From positions 18,829,994-18,893,993 of the forward strand of contig CM055614.1 of NCBI GenBank assembly GCA_029379385.1: a stretch of 64,000 nucleotides of DNA, in the 5' to 3' direction. This DNA is from Quillaja saponaria (taxonomy: Eukaryota > Streptophyta > Magnoliopsida > Fabales > Quillajaceae). The translations under genes and the position numbers were made by a program. The notes under the pieces are model-generated. The model saw only the letters and a program-made list of their open reading frames with translations. It did no database searches and was not told where the DNA came from. The stretch's first letter is position 1. Each line of letters begins with the position of its first letter. This document shows positions 21,342-34,051 of the stretch, in pieces.

Positions 21342-21722
21342 TAGTTTATATATGTCCCCAAAATTTCCATTGTAGTAATAATTTTGGGATGTGAAAAAAA
21401 ATTGACAACTCGTCAAAAAGTAGGACCTTATAAAATGATTGCCCCAACAAAGTTGAAGATGGATGTGCATGGGGTTAGGCAGTGGCGTTAAGAAATCTTA
21501 GTAGTAAAAAAATTTGAAAGATCAAGTGACTGTATCATACTTGGTGATTGAAAACCCAAATCATTCCCTTGAGATAATTGAATCAATTTGCAAAAGAAAA
21601 TGAAAAAACTACTTTCATTCTTGAAAAAGGAAATCTGATGATGAAAGGTGATGATAGAGCCTTATCACCTAATGAATCTACGTCCATTGGCTAGAATGAA
21701 AGATAGTTAAGGAATGGAAAAG

Positions 21723-22369
21723 TGTTGACACCCTAAAATCACTAACCTAGGTCAATAGTGGTCAACGGCTTAGGCTAAATATTTTATAATCCAGTTGGCA
21801 TAATATAGCAACGACATGTGGAGACTACAAGCAATAAGTTTTTAAGCCGTTAAGCTTCGTTTATTCAGTGAAAACTGGTAAGAGGTGTAGTCAAGTAGTT
21901 AGGCATGACTGACACGTTACCAGATTAAGGCAAGTGGGGAAAGTACAATCCGGTTGTTGCGAATTTATTTTAAGTGGGTAATTACCAATATTAATAGGCT
22001 ATAATTTTGGATTCCAGTAATCAATTGCCTGTTCTAGAAAGTCCTATAAAAGCCTAATTAAGGCTTTGTATTGAAACACAAACATATTCACAGGGAATAC
22101 AAATTCGTCTTTAATTCCTGTATGCTTGTTTTCATTTATTTTTCATTATTTTTTCATTTATAAACTTTCCTCCAATTCTCTTTTCATAGGTGGATTTATC
22201 TTTTCATGCCTTAGATTTACTGCATTTCGTAAGCTAGAAGACACTTAACTGTTAATGCTTTGCATTATGGCTTGAACCGATATCTCATTCTAAGCTATTA
22301 TAATCGTTTGATTCTTTCTCTTGAAATAGTTTCCTAACATATTATTGTAAAGATTCAATTTGCCACACA
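21723..22369 (+). mobile_element. LTR of a truncated LTR retrotransposon
   Basis: The segment starts TGTTGACACCC and ends GCCACACA, TG to CA as in LTRs, about 647 bp. A TATA box (TATAAAAG, 22045-22052) is followed by an R/U5-like region with TTGTATTG and CACAAACA. Three bases after the end comes a primer-binding-site-like sequence. No second LTR exists in the window, so the element is cut off on its 3' side. Confidence 0.65.
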
Positions 22370-22372
22370 TAA

Positions 22373-22900
22373 TTTGGCATGCCCGGTGGGACTTTTGGGT
22401 TAACCATGTCACCAAAATGATGGAGCTAAACTACCATCCTAGCCAGTTTGGATGTTGATGATCCTAGTATGAGAATGCTTGAAGCAGACGGTTGGCATAC
22501 ACCCACTCTAACAAGGGAGTTAATTGAAAGGTTGGTTAGCATTCCTATGGAAACTGCTCTAGTGGAAGAGAATCAAAGTGGAACTAGTAAACCTAAAGTC
22601 GCTACGATCATGTTTGTTGAGGCTATGGTTAGAAGACTTTCCTAATCTTCACCTGCCAGACAGAGAAGTCAGCCATCGTGTCAGACGACAAGCTCAAATG
22701 ACAAAGGGAATGAAAAAAATGCACACTGAGACCATATCCTCATTAGATTACAACAGTTATGACAAACTGCCATCTAGGATTTTGAAGAACTAGCCCATCG
22801 AAAGGCAGTTGTCTATTAAGAAGAACCTTGAGAAGAACTGGAGAAGAGCTAATAATAATTTCATCAAGAGATACACTAGTATTTAAATTTGAGTAATGCA
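22373..22900 (+). pseudogene. Primer-binding site and decayed gag-like region
   Basis: Directly after the LTR the sequence TTTGGCATGCCCGGTGGGA fits the position and TGG start of a primer-binding site. It is followed by a decayed leader and an open stretch at 22448-22645 reading RMLEADGWHTPTLTRELIER. That frame closes after 65 codons, and further fragments in other frames follow. The position suggests a gag remnant of a Ty3/gypsy-like element, but the protein is too short to prove it. The junction with the following LINE is somewhere around 22.9 kb. Confidence 0.45.
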
Positions 22901-22979
22901 AATAATGTTTTTTTTTTATGATTTAATTCCCTAATCGATTAAAACTCATCACTAGCTAATACTACAGCAATACATGATA

Positions 22980-25198
22980 CCTACCTCGGGGTATGTATAT
23001 TATGCTTTTTAGGCCTGAATATCGGCCCCTTGATGAACAACACATTAACTTATCCACCATTTAGATATTTGGCTCGTCCTCTATTTTAGACCAAATCATA
23101 GCCATCCCAGCTAGCTTACTTCCACACCATTGTGACAAGCTCGTTTGGAAGTACCACAACAAAGGCCACTTTTTGACAAGCTCCACTTATGACCTAGCAC
23201 TGAGGCTTTGCCCCACTAAGTCCTAAATCCAATCTCTGGGATTGGATTTGGAAATTGAATTTACCTCATAGAATTCAGGCTTTTGTTTTGTGCTGTAAGA
23301 CTAAAGCCCTTGCAACCTGTGCCAATTTTGCACGGAAGGGTTGATTCCATACATCCTCGTTGTCTACGAGAGTCGAAGACAATAACACACTCCCTTCGTG
23401 ACTGAAGGGATAGTGTTACCTTTTAGAATAAGCTAAGAATCCCCAAGGATACTCTCTGCTCCTTTACCTATGATCTTAATGCTCGGCTCTGCCGAAGCTG
23501 TAACTCTTCTCTTTCCCATCACCTCCATAATCTCCCCTAGTCTACGGTTTTCTCATTTGGGCTTTGGAGCATCTAGCTTCATAGAAATAAAGTAATCTTA
23601 AATCTAGGACTAATAGTAAAGCAATCCTTGTCAATTAAAGCCCCCAGATCTTGGCTGGCTCAAACTTAATACTGATGGTGCCTCCAAGCACAACCTGGGG
23701 ATGGCAGGGGCTAGTGGTTTGATCCAGGACCATGATGGTGCCTGGGTTAAAGGTTTTGCTAAAAGAATTGGGACAGCCTCTAGTGTCATGGCTAAGTTTT
23801 GGGGTCTAAGGGATGGTCTACAACTAGTTTCTAATTTAGGAATTATTAACATTGAAATTGAATTTGATTCAATAGTTGTTGTAGGACTAGTTAATGGCAC
23901 TGATAAGGATGAAAATTTTGAGCCTCCTCGCGGAGCCCTAGCAGGGCAGGTTTTTTAACCAGTGACAGGGGAACAGGACAGGTATTGCCTGATCCAAAAT
24001 AATAAAAGCGAGGTACAAGAATCGCGTATACCCCGCGGTGCCCCACCCCGCTATTATATATACATATACTTTAAGATTATAAATAGTATATATACAATTA
24101 TATGTAGTGTAAATAAGTTTATTTGAATGATTTTATTTTTTTAAGGATATTTTTGTAATTTTACTTAAATCCCAATTCTAAATTAACCTAAGTGGGAAGA
24201 AAACAATTTACTACCGCCAAGCACTCTTTCTGTGGCAACTCTTCACTCTCATTCAGATTTAGGATTTTTAGTGAACACAAAGAATATGGTTCCAACAAAT
24301 AGATGTAGAATTCCAAAATAGGGATCTAATGGAAGAATTGGAGTAGGAAAGGAAGTGAGCCCTGAGTATTAAAGGAGCCCGAGAGATTAAAGGGTGTCAA
24401 AGCCGTGAGAACACCATGGCTGCCAATCCTAGAAAGTCTTTCCTTCGCTTATCTATATCTTTTCAGAGATAGAGTGAGAGAAAGAAAGAAAGGATATCAC
24501 AATGAACACAAAGACGAAATGTCATATCACAATGGCAAATTGGTGAGCTAGTGCGGAATTGTGCCCAGTCCTTCTTTTGTTTGCTTCTTTAGCTCTGTCC
24601 CTTTTGTTTTTCTCGATAACTAATGATGTTTGACATTCGTCACCATCTTTTAATTTATTATAACTAGTGCGGAATTTTTCTTTTCATTCACCATGTCTTC
24701 AGCAAATTGAATTGTCTTATATAGTTATATTCATTTTTAATTCGAGGCAAAACAAATCGGGGACTTTGCAAATCAGGATTGGGATGAAATTCCTTGTCCC
24801 GTTCAGGATTCGGAATAGGGCACGAGATAATATTAGTGGGAGTAGGATGGGGTCGATTTACCCTTGATCCACTCCCGTTCTGCCTGTTGCCATTCCTAAG
24901 TACTGATAGTGATAACTATATACTTTCCCCTATTATTTGTGATTGCAGGTCCTTCCTCATTACCTTCAATCAAATGAGGTTTAGGCATGTCTACAGAAAA
25001 GCAAATGTTTGTGTTGATATTTTAGCTAATTTAGAATGTAATTTGGATCATGGCTTACATGCCAATTTTGTTATTTTTGAAGACCCTCTGGGGCCAGTCT
25101 ATAATGAACTATGTTTGGATGCCATTGGAATGGCTAGAACTCATTGTATCTCTTAGTTTGTTTTAATGCATTCCCTTTTCACCCAAAAAAAAAAAAAG
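22980..25198 (+). mobile_element. 5'-truncated L1-type LINE (zinc-binding RT tail and RNase H), split by another element
   Basis: Plus-strand LINE 3' portion. At 23130-23330 are degraded traces of the zf-RVT region (DKLVWKYHNKGHF, TSSTYDLALRLC, then AFVLCCKTKALATCANFARK across frames). An RNase H domain begins at about 23640 with WLAWLKLNTDGASKHN and includes EIEFDSIVVVGLVNG. It resumes after an insertion at 24902 with HVYRKANVCVDILANL and ends in a stop near 25156. The sequence closes in an A run (25180-25197). Several stops and frame changes show it is dead. No 5' target copy was found. Confidence 0.8.
23907..24901. mobile_element. hAT-like insertion inside the LINE RNase H domain
   Basis: About 995 bp interrupts the RNase H frame between GLVNGTD and SDNYILSPII. 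The interruption is bracketed by ACTGATAA (23899-23906) and ACTGATAG (24902-24909), a near-perfect 8-bp target copy. Near both ends are G/C-rich stretches of the CAGGGCAGG, CCCCGCGG, CCCCATCC, GGCAACAGG type arranged as inverted repeats. That pattern is common in plant non-autonomous hAT elements. No transposase is present. The exact outer ends are uncertain by a few bases. Confidence 0.65.
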
Positions 25199-26104
25199 AC
25201 TAACAATTTTAAGATGCACTCTAACTTTATCGACAGACAAACACCGAACAATGTTACAATTAGCGCTACAGTACACATCACTTAGGCTAGTCTCCCTCAT
25301 TAAGCACCAATAGGGGTAAAATCACCAAACCCACTCTTACTAAACCAAAATGGTCTGAACGCACTTGTGTTAGGAAATATACATTACTATTTTAGTTTTT
25401 TTATTATACTTTGTAATATTAAAAACCGTTAATTTTTATATAGTAATTATATAATTTAGATGATATTTTTTTATAAATATTTTAAATCTACAGACCCAAA
25501 ACCTTCAACCCTTCTTACTAAATGGGGTGCGCTAAAACTAATTCAAATTTTCAAATTTGAATATGATTGGTAGGCAATTTGTTAAAAAAAAAAAATTACA
25601 TGATTTTTGAAAATCTGTTCTAATAATTCTCTTTTTTATTCTATGGTGAAAATAGTAATATTTTTCAACTCGATCTACCTATCCAATTCATCACATTTTA
25701 TATCCGGTGTAAATATATCTCATTCGAGTTTTGATTTTGGACAAAATTTTAGTCCACCTCACTTGGTTGGATTAGGTGACCATTTCCCTATATCTGATGC
25801 ACGGTTCTAATAACAACCCAAACAACATCTAGACAGACATTAAATTTTTTGGTCTTTGATTGTTCATCAAGTGTAAATGAAACTTGGTACGTGATACGAT
25901 AAGCCCCCTACAAGGCACTAGTCCATGCGACACTATTGAATTCAAGGCAGCCTTGACACGTGTCTTGAAGTACATAAAACAATAGTAAATGGAGTTTTCC
26001 AATTACTGCTATTTTATCATATTATAATCGGTAATAACCATTATTCTTTGAAGAATGTAATTAAAAAGTTTTCTTTTATTTTATTTTTAGGCCACTAGTT
26101 GTAC
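25199..26104. other. Intergenic, no gene seen
   Basis: AT-rich DNA downstream of the LINE tail. No conserved coding segment or transposon boundary was recognised. Confidence 0.55.
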
Positions 26105-26560
26105 CACTACAAGAAAAAATAGTATTTGCATCTATTATTTCTTAAAGCATTTATACAACAGGCAGACAATCAGCTAAATACAAGCTCGAAGAGCTTCAAG
26201 AGAGGTATCTTCTGCTTAATTGGTTGGCTTCTTGCCTCTGCTTTCACCAACCAATAATGGCCAAGTAATTCTTTCTACAGATAGTCATATACATCTTCCA
26301 ACAGACACAAATATCCTAGACCAAAATAATATTATCTGCGCCTGTGCAAATGCATGAGATATATGCTTCTTTCTTTCGTCATCTGCACGACATACACATA
26401 ATCTAGACACAAATATCAGTTAACAAAATATTGTGTCTACCCTGCAGACACGAACACTGTTTGGTTTTGTATTACATACGCAGAAAAATAGACACATGAA
26501 ATAAAATAGACATAGATAATTATAAGATATACGCATACTGAAATATATTTTTTTATTAAA
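26105..26560 (+). mobile_element. CACTA (En/Spm-type) terminus with subterminal repeats
   Basis: The sequence CACTACAAGAAAAAA at 26105 is the classic terminal inverted repeat of plant CACTA transposons. Within the next 400 bp short subterminal motifs recur (AGACACAAATATC at about 26305 and 26407, plus several variants of AGACACA and CATACGCA). The opposite terminus was not found in the window, so this is a fragment or the rest has decayed beyond recognition. The 3' limit is approximate. Confidence 0.6.
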
Positions 26561-27451
26561 TTTTCTTTATTTAACTTTTAAATAAATACCTAGAAGTATA
26601 TGTTCAAAAGAAATTTAATATTTAAAATCAAAATTCTATATAAATAAGATATTATTTTAAAGAAAATCATCTAAACAATATTTAATATATATCAATTAGA
26701 ATTAGAAAAAAAAAAAAAAAAAAGCCTAAAAATCATATCCTAAATTCTCATCATATTCTCGGCCTTGCTTGAAACATTGTGTTGCATACTTTGGCTAACT
26801 AAAGTAATATCCACTAAGTAATTTCAGATGATTGACATGAACATAATTGATTAGGCATAGTTGACTGTTTAATTAAAATGTTGCCATGGCACATATCAAC
26901 TGATTGTGCTGATATTCACTGAGTAGTTTCAACTGACTGAGAGATTCATTGTATGATGGTTTCAGCTGACAGCTTCTGCATAGTGTTAGTCATTGACTTT
27001 GGTCTTCAGTCGTTGATTTTTATGTTTCGGTTGACTGTACGTGCAATGCAATATATTTTTAAATTTAATTTATTTATCATCAAAATTAAATAAAAACATT
27101 ATTGAATTAAATTATATATCATTTAATTCAACATAACAGTTCGTGCTGAACTCGTGTAAAGTGAAATTTGAAACGTTGAAGTGGCATTGACATACATCTA
27201 TTTCTATTTTAAATAAAAGAGGTTATATTATAGACTAGCTTAAATAAGAATTACTAACAAACTTAGGTGCACAGACATTAAAAAATTAACAACAATTACT
27301 TACAACTAGATTTAATAGCCACTTATTGTTAAAAAAGAAAAAACCCACTTATTGTAAGTTAAAAAATGGTGGGTGGCAATTAAAGCTTTATTAAGTGCTG
27401 AATTTGCAAAAATTAGTCTCTAAAAACCTAGTTGTTTAGTTGTTTAGTGTT
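26561..27451. other. Intergenic, no gene seen
   Basis: AT-rich DNA with an A run at about 26705-26724 and a short stretch with repeated TTGACTGA-like words near 26860-27030. It may be the internal part of the CACTA fragment. No coding region was recognised. Confidence 0.5.
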
Positions 27452-27456
27452 TTTAG

Positions 27457-30400
27457 TGTTATAACCCGATATCGCCACATCGAGTTTTATATATAATGTA
27501 TAAATTTTAGTTACAAAATAATAAATACATAAACAAGTTAAAATAAATAAATAACAATGTAATTAATTATGATATAATTTGATATAATAAAGTATGTTTT
27601 AGAATGTTCGTATGTAACTGGTTGCAATGTGAAAATTAAACCATATCATTACTTGAATAAACTCGTATATAGATACGTACATATCAACATGTGTGTAATA
27701 AAAGAATTAATTTCCACCACATTATTGATAAACTTTTAACTTAAAATTAACTTGTGTAACTTTTATTGATGAGTGTAATAAATGTGTAAATAAAATAAAC
27801 TAGAAACTATTTTTTTTAAATCTATGTGTATATATATATACACACACACACACACAATAACTTTTATTTCTTGACTTTGACTTTGACTTTACTTTCCTAC
27901 TTTTTCTTTCTCGTTTTCCTCTCCACTTTCACGATTTCTTTCCCCCCGTTCTTAGCTATTCTAGACTCTTCTGCTTTGCCTCCTTTTCTTGCTTATTCGA
28001 AATTTTTTTGCCCTTCTTCATAAGGAGTCGAAGCTCGGCCATGGACACCATCTCCTTTACTGTGAAGGTCCTCCTTCCAGCTGTGGTCTAGCTTGCATTC
28101 TAGCAGTCCATCTTGCAGTCAACGATCCCATCCTAGGTTCCTTTTGTTTTGTCTAAGTGTTTAACCATACTCCTATACACAACTGCTATTTTGTCTTTGT
28201 TGGACAGCTTGAGGAGATTCAGCTCTCTTTCCTTTTGTTTTTCCATGAAAGGAGTCTTGTTTCCCTCCTTAAGTTAGTCTCCCTTGACAGCCACTTACTT
28301 AGTCCTCAAATGCTCTAAGAATTTCAGCCTTGTTTTGCCTTCTGTCACAGAGAGTCTCCATTTGTCTTGCTTGCCATGAGTTCATACCCCTGCAACAGCT
28401 ATGTTTGGCCTGTTAGTTGCTGTCTAGCAAGTTAGATGGCCATGGAGTCTCTACCATCCTCCATTGCCATGGATTTCAGTAGAGGTTGAAAGATATTGGT
28501 GTCATGGTGAGCAGGAGAGGAAGTTCCTGCTAGAGGTATGGTAGCTGGATTTTCTTTCTTTCTGCACTTGGTTATAACTCATGTTGAAGGAGGTGGGTAT
28601 GTTCCAACTGCTATTTAAGGCAGTAACACCCATGTTCTTCGACAACTTTGTTTGTGGTAAATGTCAAGCTATTCCCTTGTTTACTTGCTATTTTTTTTAT
28701 GTTGGTTAAGAGGTTAGATAGTTTGTGAATGATAAGAACTTAAAGCTAGGATTTCTTTTTGATTGTGTTAATTAAGGATTTGAAATTTGGGAAGTTGGGA
28801 GGATGAATTAATTATGGGTTAAGGTTGAACAATGAAGATATGATGTGGGCTATTGTAAAACCTTTGTGACCTAAGTAAATAATAACTTCTAAATGATTAA
28901 GCTAATTTTAAAGTTAACATTGGAATTGTTAGTAATGTTGAATTGATGTAGTATATTGATTAATTGGGATAAGTATATATATATATATACATACATATTA
29001 AGGGAAGTAATTTATGCACCATAGGTGTTTGATAAAATGTTTACAGAAAAGCTAGTTATAACTTTTTGAATAAAACTTGTTAGATTTAATTCTTGGTGGT
29101 TAGTTGTTATTGGAATTGAATAAAAAGTTTATAAAAAAGAGCAAAGAGTGGTTGGTTGATGTGGTGAGTTGAGGATTTGATGAAAGTGGGTAGTGAATAT
29201 GAGCAAAAAATGTTTAGTTGTGGGATAAAGTGTTGGAAATTGAGAGTTAAAAGGTTGATAATAGGATGCAAGGACATATTTTGTGGGATTGACAATCTTG
29301 TATTTCAGATATTTCTGGGGCTGAATAAAATTAAGAGTTTAAATGAGAAAATGTAGCTTAGGATCTTGAGATGTTATCTACAAAATTTCGTAACTTGGTT
29401 CCAAATATATTATTAATTAGAGCTGTTAGACTTGCAACTAAGTCGTGTAGGATTTTAGTGAACCTCAGTCAATCCGGAAGATTTCGTAAGGTGTTGTGGA
29501 TGGAATTAGCTTAGGACCTACAAATAAAAGTTGTTCCAAACATCTTGAAACACTAGACTGGGAAGTTTCCTAATTTAAATCCCAAGCGTGAGAATTCTAT
29601 AAAGATCAGAATCAAATGTTGGCAACCAGGAATGTTATAAGTGTTATGTTTTTGTTTATGTGAAGAATCGAGTGAGTTCAAGGTTGAGTTTAGGAAAAGT
29701 TTTTAAGTAAGGAAACTGGCTAACATCCTAAAGTTAATGTTTCAACTTGGATTTATTAAATTTGATTAAGTATGTATATATATATATATATATATATTTA
29801 TCTAAGGAGGTTGTGAAATGCCTAAAAAAGTAAACATTAAATAATTAATTATACTAATATACACATCTAAATAATACATATAATACATATCTAGAAAGAT
29901 ATACTTGTCTATTAATGAATCCAATAAACGGAATTGGATTTCCTTTTTCCTAGACAAAGTTATGTTTAATTAACTAAGATAAGGTCAAAGCAGCCAAAAT
30001 TCTAAGTTTTGCAAAATTTGATGCAATTTCAAAGAATAAACTGTATTGATATATAAATCTAAAAATTTCAAGTGATATACCATTATAAAACTACATGTGT
30101 TTATTATTTTAAAAAAATTATGAAACAAGATTTGGAATTTTCTAGAGAAATATATAATTATTAGAGTGAATACTGGTCTAAACCTCAAGTTTGAACAATT
30201 TTAATATTTCTAACTCACTAGTGTTTTTTATCTATTCTAATAGTTTCTTTCTACCCTATGCATTGTCATGACATTTAAAATGTCTCTTCATTATCAACCT
30301 TACCATATAAAGTATAATTCATACTACTTGATATGTTATAGCTTAATAGAAAACTTTCATAAAGAAACTAAAATAAGTTGATATATAACTTAGTAATTAA

Positions 30401-31673
30401 AAGATTATAATAATAACGTTTATGAACTAAATGTTATTTAGAAATATGAAATTTATGTTTCAGATCCTAATATGGACATGATAAGACGCGTGAATGTAAG
30501 TGTAAATGACGAATGAAATCTATTAAGGTGAGTGGTTAACTGTTACCATTAGGGGCTAGATTATTATGTGTAATTATATGTGTATTTGAATAGATGTGAT
30601 ATATGAAAAATAACAAAGTGCAGTATTTCAGTGATTTATTCGAATTATGTTTGTTTGATATTGATTGTGGTTGATAAGGGCCAACAAAGTGAGATTTTTC
30701 TAAGAAATGATTTTTATTTTCAAAATTGAAATCCAGGTGCACCTAAGATATTTTGATATAAAATACTTTGATTCTGGCAATTGTTTTAAAAGAAATGAAT
30801 GCTCAGTCCCGGTGGGATGAATTGTGTACTGAAAATTAACCTGTTGTACTGGCGCGTAAATATTCAGTGGAGGGAGATACTATTGTGTGGCGCTGAGTTA
30901 CTTTATTGGCCCTTTGCTTGCTTTGTGTGTTTTGATTGTCTTGATTGTTTTAAGTGGATTATACAGTGTACTAATTGAAATATGTTAGTTAAGTTTTATA
31001 TTCTCATATATGTACATGTGTAATCTTAGTAATTTGAAATCTGTGACATGTTGATATTAATTGATAATATATTGTTGATATTAATTGATAATATATTCTA
31101 TACATGTGTTGGGTGATGCTAGTACCTTTTGGGTATTAACTTTCCACTGACAGAGTCTGTAGGACTCATTTCTCTTATATGGTTATTTTCTTTAGTAACA
31201 GGATCTCGAGGATGGCGGTTACCGAAAATGGACTCTGCCGAGTGTTTGGCGACAAGGTAATTTTTCAGAATCTTAATCTTGAAGTCAAAGGATGAAAGTT
31301 TATAATCACATTAGAGCTGTGGGTTTCCTAGTCATATGCGGGGTAATGGTATAATTAATTGTTATTATGATGAGAATTGGTAGCAGAGCTCCTTGTTGTT
31401 TTTGTTGTTGTAGTTATTATTGTATAACAATAGAAATGTGTTTTTAAATTTTATGGGCATGTTCTACTTTATGGGGAAGCTTTGCCAAAATTTTAAATAA
31501 ATTGTTATAAGTTTCAGTATTTTTTTTTTTTTTATTTAACTCATGTTTTATAAAATTTACTTTTACTATTTAGTTTAGTAAAGTGTCATTTTCGTTTCTT
31601 GTTTGAAGTTAGGGTTACGAAAGTTTAGCTATCCATTTCTCCCACCAATCATATCTCTGAGAAGGGTGTGACA
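27457..31673 (+). mobile_element. Solo LTR, 4.2 kb, family A, plus orientation
   Basis: Starts TGTTATAACCCGATATC and ends GAAGGGTGTGACA, TG to CA. It is flanked by perfect 5-bp target copies TTTAG (27452-27456 and 31674-31678), the size made by LTR-element integrases. It has no open frames of note and no internal second LTR. A TA/CA repeat (about 27831-27856) precedes a pyrimidine-rich leader near 27860-28030. Landmarks such as CACTGACAGAGTCTGTAGGACT (near 31145), GGTTACCGAAAATGG and the closing block recur in reverse orientation in the LTR at 34052-37309. The length suggests a Ty3/gypsy lineage with very long LTRs; the lineage is inference. Confidence 0.88.
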
Positions 31674-31984
31674 TTTAGGCTCAAAAATTGACTAAACTTA
31701 TCAGGATAAAAAAGTAAAATTCTAAAGTTGGGTATGCATAGATGTTTCTACAACTTAATACTCATCCCCAAAGATTAAAATATCCATCAAGGTATAGTAT
31801 CAATACATTGGAAAAGAAAAATGTATTCCAGAACATAATGAATACAATGTAAAGTTTTGAAAACATATTGAGTTACGTACAAATATTATGATATACCAAC
31901 TTATAATTGATTTATCATGTATAAATTACATAATTTTTACATTTTTAAAAGTTTGAAAGATATATAAATCTAGATATAACTTAT

Positions 31985-34027
31985 GGGCACTGATATGTAC
32001 ATGACCTAAACTTATTAGGTGAACCAAGTGGTCCCATTAGACAAAAAGTTATGTTTATCATCTTCTCGTCAGTCGTGTCACACTTTTAATTTCTCATCAT
32101 TTTACAAACAAATCATCTCTTGTTTCTTTCTTGAGTAAAGTACATATAAGCTCCTTGTGGTTTAGCCTATTCCAAAACACATGCACGTGTTTCATTTTAT
32201 CTAGAACTACCTTCCTGTGCTATGGATGAAATTGTCTTTTGACAGAGTCTGTTAAATTTAACTATTTTTCTCAATTTTTTGGTTTCTTCCCCAATTCCAC
32301 TTGCATTTTTCTCTCTCCTAATTCTCAGTTTTCACTATTTCTTCCCTACATCTACAACTTCCTACGGGTTCAAACTTCAAGAATGCTTGGCCGATAGGAA
32401 ATTGAGCTTCAATTCCAAGTTCAAAAGCATCAAGAGGTTCGAAGATATTGATAAGATTTGTACATCAATTGTAGCTAAAAATTCTTGGTTGTAGTTGTGA
32501 AACCTGAGAAAAAATGTTGTGTGTATAGGTGTCAATCCAAGGATACCTCTCAGTTGGGATGAACTCTTGTTGAACAAGGTTTGTTTCATAATTACTAAGC
32601 AGCTCGAGCTTTACAAGATATGGTAATGGCACTATTTTGATAATCTTATATATAATTGTCAATGTAGGATGAAGAACATGACTAAACCTTTGATGAAGAT
32701 TCCCCCTCTGAAAAAGAATTGAACTTTAGAGCTCAATCCCCATCTTTAGGAGCTACATCAAGATGCATGACTCTGTTTAGTATTACACATAATAGGAGAC
32801 AAAAATACAAGTTGAATTAAGGAAGAAATAAAAAAATTTAGGATCATGGTTAAATTTAACAGATTTCGTCAGAGGTGACTTTCATCCATAGCACAAGGAG
32901 GTAGTTTTAGATAAATGAAACACATGTATATGTTTAGGAATAAATTAAATCACATGGGGTTTATGTGTACTTTACTCTTCTTTCTTTTCATATCTTTGTA
33001 TTTCTGGCTCTTTTAGATTTTAGTCTTTAGATCTCACGAATTAGTACTTATTAGGTTAAATTTTAATTTTAATTGTTTGTTTTAGGAGAATGGAAATCCC
33101 TCTAATAGAAAATTTTTAGATTGGAATAAACCCATTACAGAAACCATACTCTTATCTCAAATTACATCTTCTATAAATCGAATTTCTTAGCCTATACTTT
33201 AGCAAATGGGATTTTGTAATCCTTACTTTAATCACAACGTTTGGTAGAATAATATACAATATCAATATTTTGATGACTAAACTCCTACAAAAAAAAGCAC
33301 TTTTTGTTGTTGTTTCCTTTTCTAATTGACGACAATGAGTTTAGCAATAGCCTACACGTTGGCTTCTCTATGTCATCGAAGTACGACGAAGTAGATTAAC
33401 CCACAATGTCAAGCTCTGTAAATTGGTGATAGATTGATGAAGATTTCAGCGTTAAAGGTTTTGGTCATTACTTTGATAACCAGTGGCAAGACCTTGTAGC
33501 ATTGGAGAATTCCTTCCCTTGTCGGAGTTTGTAAACGAAAAATAGCATGGTCAAGCTATGGTACAATACAGGGTTCGGGGATGGGGTTAGATTTCAAAGA
33601 CAATTCCGGATCCCACGAAGGTATAACGACATGAATAAAGAGCATAGGATTGGATTTGTTTCCCGTACCTATAAACTGATTTTGACAGTTTCCTTGTCAT
33701 CACAATTAGAAATTTTAACTTTGTAAGGAAAGAAGAAAGGCATTTTGCTTATCTTTCCCAGTAGCTTCTTTTTTTGATTTCTTATCAATTGATGGGAGGT
33801 CTGAGTTTGATCAAGTAGATTTTATAGAAACCAGAAACAATATCTTGTTCCCTTTGATCTGTAATTTTGAGTGGAAGGGAGACAAAGATAGTAAGAAAAA
33901 GAAGTATAGGTGATTTATTTAGAAAATGATGGAAATTGAGGGAGTGATAGGAGAAGATGATTAACTTTTTGTCTTATGGACCTTTCCGTGCACCTAACAA
34001 GTTTAGGTAGTGTACATATCACTGCCC
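31985..34027. mobile_element. DNA transposon with 8-bp target duplication, itself carrying a nested MULE
   Basis: The ends are inverted repeats of about 80-90 bp starting GGGCACTGATATGTACA (left) and GGGCAGTGATATGTACA (right, inverted). Both continue through CCTAAACTT and TTAGGTG to GACAAAAAGTT. They are flanked by perfect 8-bp copies TAACTTAT (31977-31984 and 34028-34035). Removing the nested element leaves about 1.2 kb. No transposase was recognised. The 8-bp duplication fits hAT or a Mutator variant. The region 33000-33960 holds no recognised gene. Confidence 0.82.
32133..32977. mobile_element. Mutator-like non-autonomous element with perfect 9-bp target duplication
   Basis: 845 bp with inverted arms of about 135 bp (32133-32268 and 32842-32977) starting GAGTAAAGTACA. 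Both arms share TGTTTCATTT, CTACCT, TGTGCTATGGATGAAA and TCTGTTAAATTTAAC. It is flanked by perfect TTCTTTCTT copies (32124-32132 and 32978-32986). The centre has a short open stretch with LQECLADRKLSFNSKFKS, which may be captured coding DNA. No transposase is encoded. It sits inside the element at 31985-34027. Confidence 0.9.
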
Positions 34028-34051
34028 TAACTTATTATCAATGAAGTTATT

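Noticed and set aside
27826..28023. 65-codon frame starting in a TA/CA repeat
   Set aside because: It translates microsatellite and pyrimidine tract inside a solo LTR.
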